A DNA stretch of 64,000 nt. It comes from Paratinospora sagittata (Eukaryota; Streptophyta; Magnoliopsida; Ranunculales; Menispermaceae). Where the stretch lies: NCBI GenBank assembly GCA_035771175.1, contig CM069589.1, positions 31,917,701-31,981,700 on the forward strand, read 5' to 3'. The position numbers and the translations under genes were made by a program. Numbering within the stretch: the first letter of the stretch is position 1; each line of letters starts with the position of its first letter. The notes beneath the pieces were generated by a model. The model did no database searches. It was given only the letters and a program-made list of their open reading frames with translations, and had not been told where the DNA came from. This document shows positions 1 through 11,298 of the stretch, one piece after another.

Positions 1-277
1 GATGGGAGTTGATAAAAAAGTCGAAATCGACATAGCTTCCATCAATCACAGCTCGGTTCATGAGCTTTTCGACATTATCTCATTTTCTTCTCATCTGAGA
101 AGAAGAAGGTGGGTGAGGTGGTTCAGAAGCGATTTCAATAGGAAGTGTGGGTTCCTCAGCCAGTTCGGCTTGAGTTGGTTCAGTTATTGGTCTCACACAC
201 GTATCTGGAGGTGATGATTGCGACACAGCTCGCTTTGTAGTAGAAAAGGGGCAAAACTTTTTGGGTTTGGGTGCCAT
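1..277 (-). pseudogene. Sirevirus env-like ORF, N-terminal fragment (copy E)
   Basis: The reading frame starts with an ATG at 277 (minus strand) and runs off the window edge. It opens MAPKPKKFCPF, followed by a Ser/Pro/Glu-rich low-complexity stretch. A TGA at 80-82 closes this frame, so the copy is probably frameshifted. The matching start of copy H at 49884 has the same opening and the same downstream Pro/Glu-rich text, which supports a shared ORF. In Sireviruses this position is held by the so-called env-like ORF, whose function is unknown; no membrane segment or signal peptide is visible here. Confidence is moderate that it is this ORF and high that it belongs to a retrotransposon. Confidence 0.5.
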
Positions 278-1140
278 TGACAAAATCAGATAAATGGATT
301 TGAAGAACCGAGATAACAAGACAGGGACTGATACAATAGAGAATAGAAGATTCAGAAACAAACATGATTTACCAAGGATTAAAGATGAAGATTCAGTGGT
401 AAATCCGAGGCAAGTTTAGTTAAATTCTCGTTGAAGCATCATAGGGCATAAAAGGTGAAAAGTAACAGCTAAGTTATAAAAGTTTGATTTTATAGTCAGA
501 AAGCGATAAGCTCGCTCCTGACGCACACTTCAGCACGTGACACTTCCTAGTCACTAAAGGCGGTTTATGTTATTTTCCATTTGTGACTGAGCAACGTCCT
601 ACTTCTGATTAGCGATCATCATCGACTAGAGCTAATGTATGCGTTAGCGTCCTCACTTGTCGATATCTCTCTTCAGGACATTAACAATTGCTATTTGTTA
701 GATTTGACCAAATAGCCTTAAGTAACGCATGATTGAACAATATCATAAGTTATACACCATTAACCATTCCATAATAAGTTGAACATGAAGAAATTGTTTG
801 AACATTCTAAGCATTGCATGATTAAAAACAATTATTTATTACTGATAAAAATATTATGATAATAGCATTTGTGATGAGAGAGACTTTTTAAACCTTTGCA
901 TAGTTTTTGACTTTTACCTCAGGGTACTGCAAAGTCCTCGATTAGAGCACATTGTCTCAATTTGAAGCAGCTGAGATAGTTCATTATCTTTGTCCTCCAT
1001 GCTGACTTCTTTATCGACATTCTATCAGGAGGTCTTTCATTGAGAGTGTATATAATCAGCCAGTTCACTTCCACTCCTAGTTGGTAAATTTGCAAGAATG
1101 TCTTTTATCTCAGATGACGTTTCTATCCCACTCAAAATGT
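278..1140 (-). other. Leader between gag remnant and env-like ORF (copy E)
   Basis: No ORF is recognisable. The stretch aligns by eye with 53495-54188, the leader of copy H. On the minus strand it holds the word AGGACGCTAA (653-644), a related AGGACGTT (598-591) and a TATAAAA (494-488), then the env-like ATG at 277. The pol gene expected between gag and this spacer is absent, so the part around 954-1140 probably hides a deletion junction. Confidence 0.5.
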
Positions 1141-1150
1141 AATCAATTTT

Positions 1151-2010
1151 TTAAAAACTGATTTCAAATGGATTCGAGAACTTGTTTATAAAATCTATTT
1201 TATATTTCCAATTCTCAGGAAAACTATTGAAAAATAATTGTACTAAAGTAGAATGAGATGATGTTTTTCCAAAGTGTTCAAATTCATTTACAAGACGTAT
1301 AAAATGTTGCAGGTTCTCATAAAGAGACTCACTTTCTAGAACCCTAAACTGAGCTATTGACTCTTCCAATATTCTAACTTGGTTTTTAGTTTTATCCCTT
1401 CTTTCCATGGTTTGCAAGAGATCATAGAGCTCTTTTAAATTCATTTCCCATGGTTCAACAGATTTAGCTAACATAGTCAGCTTATCATTCCATCTCTTTG
1501 GAAGATTGTCACAGAAATATACTAAAGATATTCGACAGGTATTTCTTGATTCAGTTCTTGCATTCTGTCAAGAATGGATTGATATATGTTGCATGTCGTA
1601 TCGAGAAATTCATCTTCTGATATCTCAAAAGCATCGAATAGTCTATCAGACTCTTTGAGCTTTTGATCTCTAGCGTTCATATTTTCACAATGAAGTGATT
1701 TGAGAGTTTTCCAAATTTCCATGGCACTCTCAAGATGAACTACCCTTTCTACTTCTTCCTCGGGTAGAGAACAATACAAGGCATCCGCCGCTTGGGCGTT
1801 AAGTTTTTCATTTAGTCTTTTCTTATCTGTCCAGAGCTCAATAGGCTTGTTGGGCATGATGTAGCCATTTACAACTATTTCCCATAGACTGATATCCTTA
1901 GATAGCAGAAAGAATTTCATTCTTATCATTCAATCTTCAAACCAGTCTTTATTGAACAGAGGTGGTCTGTCTAAAGGTTGACATACTTCTATGACGCTCC
2001 CTCTAGTCAT
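1151..2010 (-). pseudogene. gag: Sirevirus-type copia gag remnant
   Basis: The minus-strand text from the ATG at 2010 includes PLDRPPLFNKDWFED, then KFFLLSKDISLWEIVVNGY and a helical stretch around YQSILDRMQELNQEIP. This is the usual layout of the DUF4219/UBN2 capsid region of Ty1/copia gag, especially Sireviruses. The protein would form the nucleocapsid shell of the element. A TGA at 1930-1932 falls where related proteins have Trp. The frame then ends near 1522 and resumes in another frame at 1474-1151, so there is at least one stop and one frameshift. No zinc knuckle (CCHC) is seen, so the C-terminus is missing. It lies about 60 bp downstream of a primer-binding site, as expected for gag. 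Confidence 0.75.
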
Positions 2011-2058
2011 TGTTATTGATATCAAAGAAATTATGAAGTTTCTTTGAAGAGCAACACT

Positions 2059-2070
2059 GCTATGATACAA
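2059..2070 (-). promoter_or_regulatory. Degenerate primer-binding site (initiator tRNA-Met type)
   Basis: Directly inside the LTR end (TGTTGG at 2073 on the + strand) the text GCTATGATACAA matches GCTCTGATACCA of the copy at 62159-62170 with two changes. The latter is the complement of the TGGTATCAGAGC site that copia elements use to bind initiator tRNA-Met. Confidence 0.7.
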
Positions 2071-2072
2071 AT

Positions 2073-3899
2073 TGTTGGCCCAGTTTTGTCCAATAGGGGG
2101 TGACATAGACAATTTAAAATTAATTACAATGGTAAGATTAAAATGCAGAAAAATAAGCAAGTATGCACAGTGAATTTATAGTGGTTCGGGTACTTGCCTA
2201 CGTCCACTACCTAACCTCCTCAGTTAGGATTTTAACCTTAACACTATAGACCTTCTTAAGGGTGAAGATCAAACCGTTACACATTTTCTCAACTTGCGGG
2301 TGTGAGAACAACCGTTACACTACGCAGCTTCAAGGCGTGAGACCAACCTATCTCAACTTATGGGTGTGAGAACTATTGTTTTTTTGTTGACAGAAGAATA
2401 TCAACTCAATAGTTTATGTAACTACTGTTACAACCTTGATACAGTATACAAGATATGAAATTGAGTACAAGTGTATCCTATGAACTATCTCTCAAATTAC
2501 TCTTTTAGCAAGAATGATATAAGTTAAAACAGTGTTGAACGATTTGAGTGAAAACAGTTCAAAACTTCAAATAGATTTTCAGATAAAGATAAAATGTTAG
2601 CTCAGTATGAAAATTTTTTGAATACGTAAAGTCTCAAAGAAAACTACTGTGAAAATAGATCAACTTAAATGTTTTCTTGATCATATGAAAACCCGACTAA
2701 CTTTCAAAAAGTGTTTTAGCTCAGAGAATTTTCGATGCTTAACAAATTGTTAAGTGTCTGTATTTATAGACTTGTAGAGATGAAGTTGTTGTTCATTTGA
2801 ATTTGAATTTCAAATATGAACGTTTACTCACAACAACTAGAATGTACCACAAAAATGGTAACTGCACAATTCATGAATATTCTATTTTTCTCCAGGTACA
2901 CGACTAAGGAAAGTTTTAGAAGACGTGGTTCGTGATTCAGAGAATATCTCTTACAAATACAGAAAATTAATTTTGTATGAAAAGTTGTTCTGAAATGGTG
3001 GCGAAAAATACATACATGTCAGAACAGCAAAAATATCATTTCTATCGTTTTGTTCATTTGAGGGCGCTCATAGAACATCAGCGGCCTACTGAACAATGAA
3101 GTGAGGGTGCTACTAAGTAGTAAGCATCCTGACTTGCTTTGACAATTAAACAACTTAAAGAATGAGGGCGCTACTTCGCAGTAAGCGTCCTACTTTGTTT
3201 TAAAACACAAAACATATGAGGGCGCTACTCAAGAGTAAGCGTCCGGACCTATTAAAAGCAGTTTTAAAACAATGTTTAAGCGCGCTGAAGGACGGTGAGC
3301 GTCCTGAAAGTTATTTAAATTGATTCTAAAGATAAGGACGCTCCTACACAAGTAGCGTCCTGATAATTCATTCAACTTATAACTTATCAGCATCCTTAAT
3401 GATAGAAATCAATTAAAGATAAAAGAAAATCTTTCAGCAAGCTGAATTTAAGTCAGCGTCCTAACGTTCTCAAAGGTTGATAAAATAAAAGTCACTACTA
3501 ATGAGTAAGCGTCCTTATTAAATAGTTCAACTCAACCTTGAGTGTCCTAACATTTTATCAGTGTCCTGACTCATTAAGTCTAGGAGGGCGCTGCTAAAAC
3601 ATTAGCGTCCTAAAAGACTTTATTAAAGAAATTTTTGATTTCTCAATTAAAACTAGATAAAACATCATTGTTTTCTTTAATCAAAACAAATACTTTAGAA
3701 ATCATAAGGTGCGATTAAAATGTTACGATCAAAATATGCAAACGATAAAAATCTTGCTGAGAGTAAGATGATCGATAAACTTTACATTTTAAGTACTGAC
3801 AGACTCAGAACTTTACTTTGATGTTCAATAGGCTAGTGATCACAGTTCCTTGATCTTGATTCTTGATAAATCTGAAACAGTTGACAAGATCATTAGATA
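2073..3899 (-). repeat. Sirevirus LTR, truncated at its outer end (copy E)
   Basis: The LTR ends CCAACA at 2073 on the minus strand and resembles LTRs A, B, C and D. It contains the box TATTTATAGA near 2761 and a run of AGGACGCT/AGCGCCCTC words between about 3060 and 3620. The outermost part, about 180 bp when compared with copy H at 45800-47084, is missing. The text changes abruptly near 3900 into a gypsy-type LTR fragment. Confidence 0.75.
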
Positions 3900-3905
3900 G
3901 ACCAA

Positions 3906-4283
3906 CTGCAGATTTGATGATGAGATATGAATTGAGTAAGGGAAATGGACCCAAGTGAGGTGCTTGTGTGATAAAAGTTGGTGAAAATTAGCTAAGTGTG
4001 TGTGTGCTGTGGACTTAGTAAAAATCCTGTACTTTGTGAGTATTTCTAATTTGGTTCTTATGTATGGCATTGTGTTAAATAAACTCTGTTTTGATGATTA
4101 TAAGCATGTTTGATTGCTTCATATATGCATTGTTTGATTTATGCATGTAAAACTCTTTGATTTGAAAATCGGACATACTTAGACTTACCCGTCCGTAGTA
4201 AGGAAAGTATGTGATCAATTTCAAGGAGGGAATTTTGTTGAATAGACCTCAGAATAATCGAGAGGATGGTTTGTAAGATGGAG
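3906..4283 (+). repeat. Fragment of a gypsy-type LTR
   Basis: This stretch is nearly the same as 10118-10505, inside another LTR, over about 375 bp. It is sandwiched between a minus-strand Sirevirus LTR and the inside of a plus-strand Sirevirus. Neither edge shows a clean LTR terminus, so it is a fragment left by deletion or rearrangement rather than an insertion. Confidence 0.7.
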
Positions 4284-6118
4284 TTTTGCCTTTGCTATGA
4301 GCTAGATCAGAAAGCTCGGTCCTATTCTTGCATTTATAAAACACATGAGTGCAAGAATGGATGACCCGCCGCCTCATCTGCCGAGATCAGCAACACCTTG
4401 ATCTCGTGATGCTCAAGGCTCTCCTCATCAAGCTTGATCTCCGCTTCTCCCTGCTCATTTCTATCGGCTTGTCTATCGTTCGGTCGGCCGGTTTGTCTTT
4501 CAATTGCAATCTTTAAAATATCTTGTTAGATGGTCCTCTGGACCCTGAAAAACTCAAATACAATGTTTAATGGTTGCTTCCCTTTTCAGTTACCAAAAAA
4601 TAGTTCATTGAGCTATCTTTCTATCTCTCATTCATCTCTTTATGCTTTATTATATTTGAATGACTAATCTACTTGAATTTGTGTGAATGATATATTTCAT
4701 AATCATATGCTGCACACACTAATCACTGTTTACAATCTGTTTGATTTATGCTCTGATAGGCCTGCTTATGATCTCAATATCATCTTTAACTGACTCTGAT
4801 ACATATTTCTGCTTGAAGTTCTGTTTGAAATCTTTATTATCGTGTTTAGTATACTTGCGACATCTTTCTTGTCTAGTCACATCTATCTTGAATATCTGAT
4901 ATGCATATCTGTGACTGTTTGATAAATATCATGATTAGACTTATTTTGTATCTTATACTATATCATGATTATTTATGCTCATATTGAACTTGTGACATCT
5001 GATTATCAGATTAATCAGGTAACACAATAGCTAGGCTATGCTTTAAGTGTTTAGTTTTTCCTATGCTAGTTCATATCATGATATGCTTGCTCTGATCTTA
5101 GAAAATCTTATCTGCATGATTCATGTTTCTGCAAATAAATATAGGCCATATATACAATTTCATATCATACACCTATATCTTGAAAAGATTTTTGCCTACA
5201 CTTGTGATTACTATCTTTTGGCATTATCTTTTCTATGATTTCTTGACTTTGATGCATCTGCTTCATACCATAACATGTTACGTCAAACTCATGGATATCT
5301 GATTTCTAATGAGCACATACCCTTACAAATGCTCTCTCATTAGAATCAGTGTATCAATCATTCTAGGCCATGCTTCAATTGACATTTTATGACTAGAATA
5401 GGAAAATGAATGTATGTTGTTGCTTGAATGATATCTATGAATTTCAACATATATTTAGTATGTTCAGACTTTGATATTCATCGTATATATCTTCATATGT
5501 CTAAACTATGAAAAGTTTATAATTTTTCATTTCACATGCCATTGATGTTGCTCTTTACTATTATATTCCGTATACATCAATTGACTGTGATTTTTGATAT
5601 CTAATAGATGTCATGTACTTCAACTATATACTTTGCATCTTATTAGAATCATAATAGCTAGGCCGTGCTAAATCATAAATCTCTCTGCCTATGCTATAAG
5701 TATGCTTATGCTTGTTTAGTTACATATCTTAAAGCATACTCTGTGTTTGGTCTGATTTAATTATCAAACTCATATTTATGCCAAACACTAAGGAGAATAA
5801 TTGCCCACGATTAAAAATTCTTTATGAATTCATCTTTCGGCAATTCTTTCTCATTCCCTTTGACTACGATTCTCGGCTTTGCTATTATTTCAAATATTTT
5901 AGCCTATGAATTAGTCAAACTATTTCTCTATGCGCTTAAAAATAAGATCTATTTCTTACGTGATTCCAGTATAGTAGACCTTACCATTCTCACCTACCTA
6001 ACTATGACACGTCGTCATAAATCATCTTGAGGGTGAACGCACAAAGTAAGGGGGAGTTTCGCTACTCTACTTAGTCATAAGGAGAGATTTTAGTCTCTTT
6101 TCTTCACTTTTTGATGAT
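4284..6118 (+). other. 3' internal region of Sirevirus copy D, AT-rich, non-coding
   Basis: There is no credible gene. The same text occurs on the minus strand at 44481-45799 and 57037-58850, always between the polypurine tract and a broken end. It is rich in near-repeats: a TAGGC(C/T)(A/G)TGCT word recurs near 5031, 5362 and 5661. The first 250 bp may be the worn-out tail of the env-like ORF. Confidence 0.55.
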
Positions 6119-6235
6119 ATCAAAAGGGGAGAAGAAAAATAAGAGGAATAGATGAGGGAAAAGAAATTTACATTAATCTTTTTGCTTATGCATTTAATTT
6201 TTTGATTTGTTTGTCATCATAAAAAAAAGGGAGAT
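6119..6235 (+). promoter_or_regulatory. Repeated polypurine tracts before the 3' LTR
   Basis: Purine runs at about 6119-6160 (CAAAAGGGGAGAAGAAAAAT) and 6220-6235 (AAAAAAAAGGGAGAT) sit just before the LTR start. The last one is in the position of the plus-strand primer of reverse transcription. Multiple polypurine tracts are known from Sireviruses. Confidence 0.7.
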
Positions 6236-6839
6236 TGTTAACCAATGTTGTTCATTACTTAGCTCATCCCTATATATACTGTGATAAAGTATATTTTGAT
6301 GATCACAAACAAAGTACTTTTCGGTGCTAAACGAACGTCTATTAAGATTTCATCAAAGCCCCTATGGAAAGCAAAAAGCCAAGGAATGACTCGATCGAGG
6401 AACTCAACGATCACATCTAATGGTCAAGTTCGTCTCAACCAAAGAACTTCAACAATCACATCCTGATTTCAAGATCACTTTACTCGAACGATTCGATCAA
6501 GCTTCAAGTTTACATCTCTCGATCAACGTTCAAGTCATTCAACTCCGCAATGCTCTTATTGAAGATCTCATAATAAAGAGTTGGATTTAACGGTTATGAG
6601 AAATGAGAAATACACAAAGTATTTAAGGTATATCTTTCTCTCATCATTATTGCTCAAAATGTTTTTCAAAACCATGCATAAATCATCTACATATGTTTTT
6701 CTAATCTGCATGTTTTGATCTCATGTTTTTACAGCATTTCAAATGATCTAATACTATATATTTAATTGGAAATCTATCGAGTTTTTTTTTTGCATTTATC
6801 GTAGATTTTATCGCGAGTCAAAACTATTTTCAAAGGGTC

Positions 6840-7545
6840 TTTCAGGACGCTAATGAGTTAACAACGCTCTCCTGAACTTTATAAGTCAGGATGCTGATAG
6901 TTCATTAGGACGCTGATAATGTTCAAGGTTGAATAGAACTGATTTATCAGGACACTTACTTGTATAGTAGCGGCCTCCTTATTAGTCAACCTCTGAAGTT
7001 GTCAGGAAGCCGACTCAGCATCAGCTCACTGAAAGATGTCTTAAGTTCTTCAAAGAATGTATCTTTGAAGACGCTGATAGTTATAAGTTGAACAATCTGC
7101 AAGGATGCTATCTGGATAGAAACGCCCTCACCTTTAGGAATCAACTCAGTAACTTTTAGGACGTTGATTTTCCTTCAGCATGCTTGTGTCTTTGTTTAAA
7201 ATGTTTTTAATTGTTAGGACGCTTATCTAGTTGTAGCGTCCTCATGTTTTGTTTTATGTTTTAAACTGGTAGGACACTTACTCGGATAGTAGCGCCCTCA
7301 TGCATTTACTTGTTTTAAAACATAGAAGGACGCTAACTATGCATTAGCGCCCTCAAGGTTAAGTCATTTAAGTGTCAAAGTAAGTCAGGATGCTTACGAG
7401 TAAGTAGCGCCTTCACTTAAAGTGTTCTACAGGACGCTTATAAGTAATGACCGCCCTCAAGGAATAAAACAACAAAGTTGACATTATGCGTCAGGACGCT
7501 GATTATGGAATCAGGACGCTAATTCAACAATTGTTAGTGTTCGAA
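6840..7545 (+). repeat. Array of short inverted-repeat words in LTR U3
   Basis: About a dozen units roughly 55-65 bp apart carry AGGACGCT(T/A)A, a spacer of 6-9 nt, then TAGCG(C/T)CCT. The clearest pairs are 7216-7225 with 7234-7242 and 7327-7336 with 7344-7353. Each can fold into a stem of 8-10 pairs. The array ends about 250 bp before the TATA box. Equivalent arrays lie at about 3060-3620, 43220-43900, 46290-46730, 55790-56470 and 63780-64000. Confidence 0.85.
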
Positions 7546-7793
7546 CAAGTACTCTACGTAAGTTTACTTTTTCAGAACAAACATTTGCATAGAGTCCTTT
7601 TCAGACTTATCAGAGACCTTCTCTAATACATGAAATAAGTTTTTCTAAAACTTTCCTCTTTCATGAAATCTGAAAAGAACCAGAATGTTAGTTAAAATTG
7701 CAACTAAAATTTTCATATAACATTCTAACTATTGTGTGTAAACGTTCATATTATTTGAACTTCAAATGTTTAACGACTATGTCCCATTAAGTC

Positions 7794-7800
7794 TATAAAT
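7794..7800 (+). promoter_or_regulatory. LTR TATA box (copy D)
   Basis: TATAAAT follows the conserved text TTAAGTC. The same box is kept in the other copies on the minus strand (near 2761, 42968, 55518 and 63502), so it is the likely core promoter of the family. Confidence 0.65.
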
Positions 7801-8559
7801 ATCAACACTTAGGATCAAAAAACTTGCCAATCACTTTGTATTGTGCTAATACTTTTTGAAGTTAGTCTGTGTCAAAATAAATTTTATTTTCTAATTTTTC
7901 AAAGTATTTTTCATTGATACCTTTACGATTACAATAGATTTTCATATTGAGCTTCAATTATACTTTTTTTTAAAAAAATCTATCTTTATTGGTATCAACT
8001 CAAATTCTCAGCACTGATTCATATTTGGTATCATTCTTGCTGGAAATAGAATTTGAGAAATAGTTCAAGATATACAGTTATACTTGATCTTATATCTTAA
8101 GTATTGTATTGAACTATATCAGTAGTTGTGTTAACTACTGATCATTGAACTAGAAGTTTTCATACTTATATTTAATATCTACTTTGAAAACTATATGTGT
8201 TTTTTATTGACACCGGTCCTTCGTTTTATACGTCAATGTTTATTTGGTATATACATTTTCAAAGAAGCACTGATTTTCATATCATATCATTCATGCTTTT
8301 CGAAACTGCACTTGAGCAATATCGAACATTGAAAGGTAAAGGACTGAAGGTGTATTTCAACTTAGCATTACCTATTTCACATTTCATATCTTTGTAATGA
8401 TATGTACTGAGCTTAATGTAAAGTGTTCTACTTCGTTAGAACCAACCAACATCTTAGTGTTGTAATGCTGGTGTGTTTCTGGACTAAAATAACTAGGACA
8501 AGTGAATGAAATTCACTTAATGATTTCAGGATTGAAATCACGAAAGGTTATGTCTGAAC

Positions 8560-8960
8560 CTGTGAAAGAGAACCGGTTCATCCTCATCCCGTAAAAGGAT
8601 AGGTGTTTCCTTAACCTGAAAAAGGATAGGTTATCTCTTAACCTGTAAAAGAGAAAAAGGTTTATCCACACCTGCAAGTAGGAAACCGGTTCATCCTCAT
8701 CCCGTAAAAGGATAGGTGTGTCCTTAACTTGAAAAAGGATAGGTTATCTCTTAACCTGTAAAAGAGAAACGGTTGTTCCTTATCCCCGTAAAAGGCTCAC
8801 GGTTCTTCCATATCCCATAAAAAGAAAAAGGTTTTTTCTTATCCCGTAAAAGGACCATGGGTTTTTCATCATCTTGGAAAAAGGAAATACGGTTCATCCT
8901 TAGCCCGTAAAAGGATAAGTTTACCTTTAACTCGTAAAAGGGCAGTTGTAACGGCTTGGT
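8560..8960 (+). repeat. Minisatellite in the R/U5 part of LTR copy D
   Basis: About eleven degenerate units of roughly 34 bp are built on CCCGTAAAAGGATAGGTT. Arrays of the same type are seen at 41950-42210, 54430-54790 and 62400-62760. In copy D a block of about 120 bp is present twice (about 8570-8690 and 8693-8790). Short ORFs across these arrays are by-products of the repeat. Confidence 0.8.
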
Positions 8961-9192
8961 TCTCACCGGTAAGAGAATCAGTTAGTCGATTGAGAAAATC
9001 CTAATTGGGAGATTAGGTAGTGGACGTAGGCTTAGCTGAACCAATATAAATCTGTGTATCACACGTTTGCAATTTAGCCTGTGTTCTATTTTGCATCCAA
9101 TTCCAATACACTCATGTAAATCACTAAGTTATTAGAAGATGATTTTAAAATTGACCATCGCACCCAATTCACCCCTCTTGGGTGGACCAACA

Positions 9193-11298
9193 GCGCGCTC
9201 CTGAGTTGGAGAAGCGCACTCCTGGAAGACGAAAAGTGTGCTCCTCATGAATTTCCTAGAAATCCAAAATTTTTAACACGCGAGAAGCGCGCTCCCAAGG
9301 AGGGAGAAGCGCGCTTCTCTGTGGGCTTGCGACTTTTTTTTAAACATTTGGTTGGTGGGGCAGTTTGTGCATGTTGCAAGACACATGTCACACCCATTTG
9401 CTACCATTTTGAGCTGATTGAACACATTTTGAGTTGTTGGCTTGCTGGCACAATCTAATTTAACTTGCTAGACTGAAGAGAAAACAAGATGAGCAAGAGA
9501 ATTTCAGAGCAAAACGTTGAGGAAGAAGAGGAAAGGGCTAGAGTTGCTATAATCCAAGGTAATAATGGGTTGTTTTGAGCTAAAACTTCCATTAATGGAT
9601 TCCTTTCTTCCATTTGTTCATCATATGTAACATGCAAGGGTTTTCCATGGCTAGTTTTGAACAAGGAGAATGGGGGTTTTGTGCTGGAATTCAGCAAATT
9701 GCTGGCTGAAATCATGGAGGATTGAATCCTTAATGTTTGGTGAGTATTATAATGTTAAATTCACTGATTTTACATGGTTGAAATGGGTGTTCCAGACCTT
9801 GTTGGGTAAGGGTTTTGGGAACCCATTTTCAGTGTTGAATTGTTGTGTATTATGGCTGGAAATTGATCTTGGATAATTGGTGTTGATGATTTACAGAGAA
9901 TTGAAGTACAAAATTGTGAAATTCTGGGTTTGGTGATGAGTACAAGTGTGGTACTTGTGCTGAAAATTTACAGAATTGGAGAATGCATTGGTAAGGTGTG
10001 TAATGATGCATTATGATTAGTTTAGTAATGAGTTGTAATTAATTTGATCAGTAATTGACTGAAATTATGTGGCTGAAATGTATGTCTAAGTGTAATGGCA
10101 ATGTTAATTTGCAGAGATTTGATGATGAGATATGATTTGAGTAAGGGAAATGGACACAAGTGAGGTGCTTGTGTGATAAAAGTTGGTGAAAATTGGCTAA
10201 GTGTGTGTGTGTTGTGGACTTAATAAAAATCCTGTACTTTGTGAGTATTTCTAATTTGGTTCTTATGAATGACATTCTATTAAATAAACTCTATTTTGAG
10301 GATTATAAGCATGTTTGATTGCTTCATATATGCATTGTTTGATTTATGCATGCAAAACTCTTTGATTTGAAAATCGGACATACTTAGACTTACCCGTAGT
10401 AAGGATTAGACTTACCCGTAGTAAGGAAAGTATGTGATCAATTTCAAGAAGGGAAGTTTGTTGACTAGACCTTGGAATGATCGAGAGGATGGTTTGTAAG
10501 ATGGATTCTCCCTATATATGCATAATAGGGATATAAATTCATTTACTTACCTGAGGGTGAGGATTTTATCTTTATGCATTGTATGATATGTATAAAGAGA
10601 CGAGAAAAGTATTAAAATCATGTATTGATAATTATATTGATTTGCATGAGTTTATAATAATGTTTTCAATGCCATGTTTTCTATTGATGCATATGTAAAT
10701 CCAAATGTTAGATTACTCACTGAACTTGCTGTAGCTCACCCCACTCCCTTTTTAATACAGGTGTAGATCACAAGGGCAAAGGCAAGGCTCCAGAGAGTTG
10801 AGCTTGCGTTTTGCTATGTGAGTATGTTGTTTGTTCAGGGAGATGGGTATACACTTTTGTTATTTTGGTATATGTATATATAACACCAAACAATGTGTAA
10901 TAGTTAGTGAGATGTATATTGATGGTATACTTGAGAATGGTACATGATGGTGTATATTTTGGAGACTTAGATATATATAAGTCTTGTGAGAAAGAATTGG
11001 GAAAAAATGAATAATGTTTGTGTACATGAATGGTCACATATTGTTAGATGTATGTGGGATAATATGGAATGGATGCATATGATTCATATGTGATTTTGTA
11101 TTTGTTTATGTGATGTGATGAGAATATCAGGAATTTTGTGGAACCTCAGATTTATAGGGAGGTTCTACTGAAATTTTCAGTGATTTTTGAGGTATTGTCT
11201 TAAAGGACGAGGCTGATAGAGTATCGTATACGTCTAGGCATGACGTATATGGTATTCCGTGTAGGTCATGACGTCACCCTACGGAGGGGGTCGTGATA
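9193..11298 (+). repeat. Gypsy-type LTR, 5' truncated
   Basis: The right end (GTCATGACGTCACCC ... GTCGTGATA) matches the ends of the solo LTRs at 12941-15704 and 35928-38120, with the final ACA changed to ATA. No TGTAACACCC start is present; the left edge abuts the S1 LTR end at 9192. The first 120 bp carry GAAGCGCGCTCC-type words, including a perfect 16-bp palindrome near 9306. Positions 10118-10505 recur at 3906-4283. The right edge abuts the S2 gag tail at 11299. Confidence 0.7.

Larger units (their letters stand above)
6236..9192 (+). repeat. Sirevirus 3' LTR, complete (copy D, 2957 bp)
   Basis: The LTR starts TGTTAACC after a polypurine tract and ends GGTGGACCAACA. Copies A (41709-44480), B (54189-57036) and C (62173 onward) are the same family in the opposite orientation. 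Order inside: U3 with a palindromic word array (6840-7545), TATA box at 7794, and a minisatellite in R/U5 (8560-8960). The body of the element upstream is truncated at 4284, so the 5' LTR is absent. Confidence 0.85.

Noticed and set aside
3840..4070. ORF shared with 10048-10275
   Set aside because: Both are in the duplicated gypsy LTR piece, on the strand opposite to the LTR; it is a shadow of repeated DNA.
6840..7545. CRISPR-like array (regularly spaced short palindromes)
   Set aside because: Units are degenerate, the spacers are LTR sequence shared among copies, no cas genes occur and the genome is a plant's.
8751..8966. Short ORF with periodic Phe-Tyr-Gly-Ile-Arg text, also seen at 41959-42171 and 62397-62588
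   Set aside because: It falls in the LTR minisatellite whose unit length is close to a multiple of three; similar text in several copies reflects the DNA repeat, not a peptide gene.
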